From NCBI GenBank assembly GCA_003246625.1, contig QJZR01000012.1:496001-560000 (forward strand): DNA of 64,000 bases, read 5' to 3'. The position numbers and the translations under genes were made by a program. Below the pieces are notes generated by a model, which worked only from the letters and a program-made list of their open reading frames with translations, did no database searches and had not been told where the DNA came from. This document shows, one piece after another, positions 60,208-64,000 of this stretch (within the stretch, counting starts at the first letter, position 1; the number at the start of each line of letters is the position of its first letter). The stretch comes from Alphaproteobacteria bacterium (GTDB taxonomy: Bacteria; Pseudomonadota; Alphaproteobacteria; Rhodospirillales; Rhodospirillaceae).

Positions 60208-61163
60208 TGCCCGGCCTGCCGCACATTCCGGTCCTGCTGCCCGAGGTGGTGGGCGCCATCGCCCCCAAGGACGGCGGCATCTACGTCGACGGCACCTTCG
60301 GCGCGGGCGGCTATTCCCGCGCCATCCTCGCCGCCGCCGAATGCACCCTCTACGCCATCGACCGCGACCCCTCCGCCCGCACCGCGGCGGAGGCGGTGGC
60401 CTCCTCGTTCCCCGGGCGCTTCCATTTCCTGCCCGGCCGCTTCGGCGACATGGCCGACCTGCTGCCGCCCGAAGTGCATGGGCGGATCGACGGCATCGCC
60501 CTCGACATCGGCGTCTCCTCGATGCAACTCGACCAGGCGGAACGCGGTTTTTCGTTCCAGAAGGACGGCCCCCTCGACATGCGCATGGGCGGCGACGTCC
60601 CCACCGCCGCCGATCTGGTCAACACCCTGCCGGAAGCCGAGCTTGCCGACCTGATCTATACCTATGGCGAGGAACGGGCGTCGCGCCGTGTCGCCGCGGC
60701 AATCGTCGCCGCCCGCGCCGAAAAGCCCTTCGCCACCACCCTGGAACTGGCCGCCTGCGTGCGGTCCGCGGTGCGGCCGTCGAAGGACGGCATCGACCCG
60801 GCGACCCGCACCTTCCAGGCGCTGCGCATCGCGGTCAACGACGAATTGGGCGAACTGGAACGCGCGCTGGCCGCCGCCGAGGCGTTGCTGGCGCCGGGCG
60901 GGGTGCTGGCGGTGGTCAGTTTCCACTCGCTGGAGGACCGCATCGTCAAGCGGTTCATGGACGCGAAAAGCGGCCGCGCCGCCGCGCCGTCGCGCCACCT
61001 GCCGCAGACCGCCGAAACCGCGCACGCCACTTTCGCCCAGGACCGCCGCCGCCCGCTGTCCGCCACCGAGACCGAGGCGCGGCTGAACCCGCGCGCCCGC
61101 AGCGCGCACCTGCGCGTCGCGGTGCGCGGCGACGCCCCCCGGGGACGGAGGACCGCGCGATGA
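60204..61163 (+). CDS. rsmH: 16S rRNA (cytosine(1402)-N(4))-methyltransferase
   Basis: [76 protein letters not shown]. Confidence 0.96.
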   Translation: [319 protein letters not shown]

Positions 61164-61531
61164 TCCGCCTGTTCGTCGTCACCACCATCCTGTTCAGCCT
61201 GATCAGCGCCGGTCTGGTCGCGGTGAAGGGGCGCGTGCAGGACATGGAAACCCGCCTGGTTTCCCTGCAAAAGGGCATCCAGACCGACCGCACCGCGATC
61301 CGCGTGCTCAAGGCGGAATGGAGCCACCTCAACGACCCCGCCCGCCTGAAGCACCTGAGCGAATCCCATCTCTCGCTGGTTCCGGTGAAGCCGGGCCAGA
61401 TCGCCGCCGCCGCCGCCCTGCCCTTCGCCGAGGAAGGAACCGCGCCGCGCCTGGCCGGGGAACAGACCGCGCCGAGCGCCGTCCGCCGCCCCGCCGCGCC
61501 CGAGGTCGCCAGCCGGAGGAGCGAGCCATGA
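61160..61531 (+). CDS. ftsL: FtsL-like cell division protein
   Basis: N-terminal TM then coiled coil RVLKAEWSHLNDPARLKHLSESHLSLVPVKPGQI; position between rsmH and ftsI. Confidence 0.85.
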   Translation: MIRLFVVTTILFSLISAGLVAVKGRVQDMETRLVSLQKGIQTDRTAIRVLKAEWSHLNDPARLKHLSESHLSLVPVKPGQIAAAAALPFAEEGTAPRLAGEQTAPSAVRRPAAPEVASRRSEP

Positions 61532-63270
61532 TTTTGCGCAAGGCCGCCGCCCTCTTCTCCGCCCCCGCCCGGCGCCCCGGCGAAGCCGCCGCCCGTCCCG
61601 GCACGGTGCTGATCGAAGGCGCCAACAAGACCGCCCTGGAAACCGGCCGCACCCGTCTGGTCTTCGCCGGCGGCGCTTTCCTGCTGCTGTTCCTGGCGGT
61701 GGCGGTGCGCCTGGTCGACGTCGCCTTCCATCCCGAGGCCGAACGGGTGGCCCGCGCCACGCCGCATCCGGAGCTGCCGGTCAAGGCGCTGCGCGCCGAC
61801 ATCACCGACCGCAACGGCATCCTGCTCGCCACCGACCTGCCGACGGTCAACCTTTATGCCGACGCCCGCATCGTGCGCGACGCCGACCGCATCGCCGCCG
61901 ACCTGGAAAAGGTGCTGCCCGACCTCGACCTCGCCAAGACCCGCGAGCGGCTGAAAAGCGGTCAGGCCTTCGTCTATCTGCACCGCAACCTCACGCCGTC
62001 CCAGCAGTTCGCGGTGAACCGCCTGGGCTATCCGGCCCTCGGTTTCGAGGACGGCGAGATGCGCGTCTATCCGCAAGGCGGCCTGTTCGCCCACGTCGTC
62101 GGCAAGACCGACATCGACAACCACGGCATCAGCGGCGTCGAGCGCCGTTTCGACGCCGCCCTGAAAGACGGCCGCACGGTGCGCCTGTCGTTGGACATGC
62201 GGGTGCAGACGGCGGTGGCGCGCATCCTGCGCGACGCGGTCGCCACCTACAAGGCCGAGGGCGCGGCGGCGGTGGTGCAGGACGTGCGCACCGGCGAAAT
62301 CGTCTCGCTGGTTTCCCTGCCGGACTTCGACCCCAACCGCGGCAGCACCCTGACCGACGACGCGATGTTCAACCGCGCCACCCTGGGCGTGTACGAAATG
62401 GGCTCGGTGTTCAAGGTGTTCAACACCGCCATCGCCCTGGAAAGCGGCAAGGTGCGGGTCACCGACCGCTACGACACCAGCCCGCTGAAGATCGCCAACT
62501 ACACCATCCACGACCTGCACTCGCTGCGCGGTCCGGCCTCGGTACCGGAAATTCTCATTCAGTCGTCGAACATCGGTTCGGCGCGCATGGCGCTGGAATT
62601 CGGCGGCGACACGCAGAAAAACTATCTGGCCCGTTTCGGCCTGCTCAAGCCCGCCGGTCTGGAACTGCCCGAGGTCGGCGGCCCGCAAGTGCCGCCCGGC
62701 AACTGGCCGTCGATCACCGTCGCCACCGTCGCCTTCGGTCACGGCATTTCGGTGTCGCCGGTGCAGGTGACCACCGGCGTCTCGGCGGTGGTCAACGGCG
62801 GCATCTTCCATCCCGCCACCCTGATCGCCCGCGCCGCCGACGAACCCGTCCCCGGCAGCCGCGCGGTCAGCGAACGCACCTCGCAATTGATGCGCCGCCT
62901 GATGCGCCTGGTGGTCACCGAGGGCTCGGGCAAGAAGGCCGACGTCGCGGGCTATCGCGTCGCGGGCAAGACCGGCACCGCCGAAAAGGTGATCAACGGC
63001 CGCTACGCCAAGCACACGGTGCTGTCCAGCTTCGTCGCCGCGTTCCCCGCCGACGCGCCGCGCTATGCCGTTCTCGTCTCGCTGGACGCGCCGAAGGGCA
63101 TTCCCGCCACCGCCAATTTCGTCACCGCCGGATGGAACGCCGCGCCGACCGTCGGCAAGATCGTCGCCGCCATCGGCCCGATGCTGGCGGTGGAGCCCAC
63201 CGCCGACCCCTTCGCCGGGAACGACCCGGGTTACGGCCCCCTGATGGTGGCCGCGATGCGGAGGGATTGA
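61528..63270 (+). CDS. ftsI: Peptidoglycan D,D-transpeptidase FtsI (PBP3)
   Basis: PVKALRADITDRNGILLATDL; SSNIGSARMALEFG (SxN), GYRVAGKTGTAEKV (KTG). Confidence 0.95.
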   Translation: MILRKAAALFSAPARRPGEAAARPGTVLIEGANKTALETGRTRLVFAGGAFLLLFLAVAVRLVDVAFHPEAERVARATPHPELPVKALRADITDRNGILLATDLPTVNLYADARIVRDADRIAADLEKVLPDLDLAKTRERLKSGQAFVYLHRNLTPSQQFAVNRLGYPALGFEDGEMRVYPQGGLFAHVVGKTDIDNHGISGVERRFDAALKDGRTVRLSLDMRVQTAVARILRDAVATYKAEGAAAVVQDVRTGEIVSLVSLPDFDPNRGSTLTDDAMFNRATLGVYEMGSVFKVFNTAIALESGKVRVTDRYDTSPLKIANYTIHDLHSLRGPASVPEILIQSSNIGSARMALEFGGDTQKNYLARFGLLKPAGLELPEVGGPQVPPGNWPSITVATVAFGHGISVSPVQVTTGVSAVVNGGIFHPATLIARAADEPVPGSRAVSERTSQLMRRLMRLVVTEGSGKKADVAGYRVAGKTGTAEKVINGRYAKHTVLSSFVAAFPADAPRYAVLVSLDAPKGIPATANFVTAGWNAAPTVGKIVAAIGPMLAVEPTADPFAGNDPGYGPLMVAAMRRD

Positions 63271-63272
63271 CC

Positions 63273-64000
63273 ATGCGCATTCTCGATCTTCTCTCCGCCG
63301 CCCGCGCCGCCGAACCCGGCCTTGCCGTGAGCGGCGATTGCGGCATCGCGATTTCCGCCGTCGTCCTCGACTCCCGCAAGGCGGCGCCGGGCGCCCTGTT
63401 CGCCGCGCTGCCGGGCAGCAAGACCGACGGCCGCGCCTTCATCCCGCAGGTCGCGGCGGCGGGCGCCGCCGCCCTGCTGGTCCCCGCCGACACCCCCGAC
63501 GCCGACCTGCCCGCGGGCCTGACGGTGGTGCGCAGCGCCGATCCGCGCCGCGCCCTCGCCCACGTCGCGGCGCGGTTCTTCGCGCCGTTGCCCGCGACGA
63601 CGGTGGCGGTCACCGGCACCAACGGCAAGACCTCGATCGCCGAATTCACCCGCCAGATCTGGACGGCGCAAGGCCACGCCGCCGCCAGCCTGGGTACGCT
63701 CGGCCTGATCTCCGCCGCCGGACGGATTCCCGGCAGCCTGACCACCCCGGACACCGTGTCGCTGGCCGCCGCCCTCGGCGACCTGGCGGCGCAGGGCATC
63801 GACCACGTCGCGCTGGAGGCCTCCAGCCACGGCCTCGACCAGCGCCGCCTGGACGGCCTGACCCTCGCCGCCGCCGCCTTCACCAACCTGACCCGCGACC
63901 ACCTGGACTATCACCGCACCGAGGACGCCTATTTCCGGGCCAAGACGCGGCTGTTCGACACCGTCCTGCCCGACGGCGCCGCGGCGGTGATCAACGCCGA
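63273..64000 (+). CDS. murE: UDP-N-acetylmuramoyl-tripeptide synthetase MurE, 3' end outside window
   Basis: MRILDLLSAARAAEPGLAVSG...TTVAVTGTNGKTSIAEFTRQIW; ALEASSHGLDQRRLDG; open to the window end. Confidence 0.94.
   Translation, partial: MRILDLLSAARAAEPGLAVSGDCGIAISAVVLDSRKAAPGALFAALPGSKTDGRAFIPQVAAAGAAALLVPADTPDADLPAGLTVVRSADPRRALAHVAARFFAPLPATTVAVTGTNGKTSIAEFTRQIWTAQGHAAASLGTLGLISAAGRIPGSLTTPDTVSLAAALGDLAAQGIDHVALEASSHGLDQRRLDGLTLAAAAFTNLTRDHLDYHRTEDAYFRAKTRLFDTVLPDGAAAVINA

Overview
High-GC alphaproteobacterial (Rhodospirillales-like) chromosomal window, gene-dense and mostly housekeeping: pdxH, a DnaJ-class chaperone, fabI-aroC-sppA, tlyA-dxs-ispA-xseB, an RND efflux pair with an ArsR-type regulator, aspS/rnd, ppx-ppk, hdaA-perM-DUF2066//purM-purN, ndk, an ABC-F ATPase, holC-degP-hflC-hflK, mrp, thyX, two-piece ssrA (tmRNA) next to sspB, class I fumarase, a giant AsmA protein, djlA, rnpB, and the start of the dcw cluster (mraZ-rsmH-ftsL-ftsI-murE). 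Three things stand out. (1) A family of at least seven modular, multi-hairpin intergenic repeats with interchangeable inverted end-modules around a shared core, filling gaps between gene 3' ends. (2) A ~4 kb accessory island (about 37.0-41.0 kb) between two direct copies of that repeat. It holds three tandem, mosaic, signal-peptide-bearing paralogs upstream of a T4-type (GH24-like) lysozyme-LysM-PG-binding gene interrupted by an in-frame amber codon, and looks like a partly decayed effector/multi-immunity cassette. (3) A convergent pair just after rnpB: an exported protein with an Ivy-like C-x-x-H-x-C loop facing a small protein resembling the C-lobe of a pesticin-type muramidase. All family calls come from reading the sequence; no database search was run.
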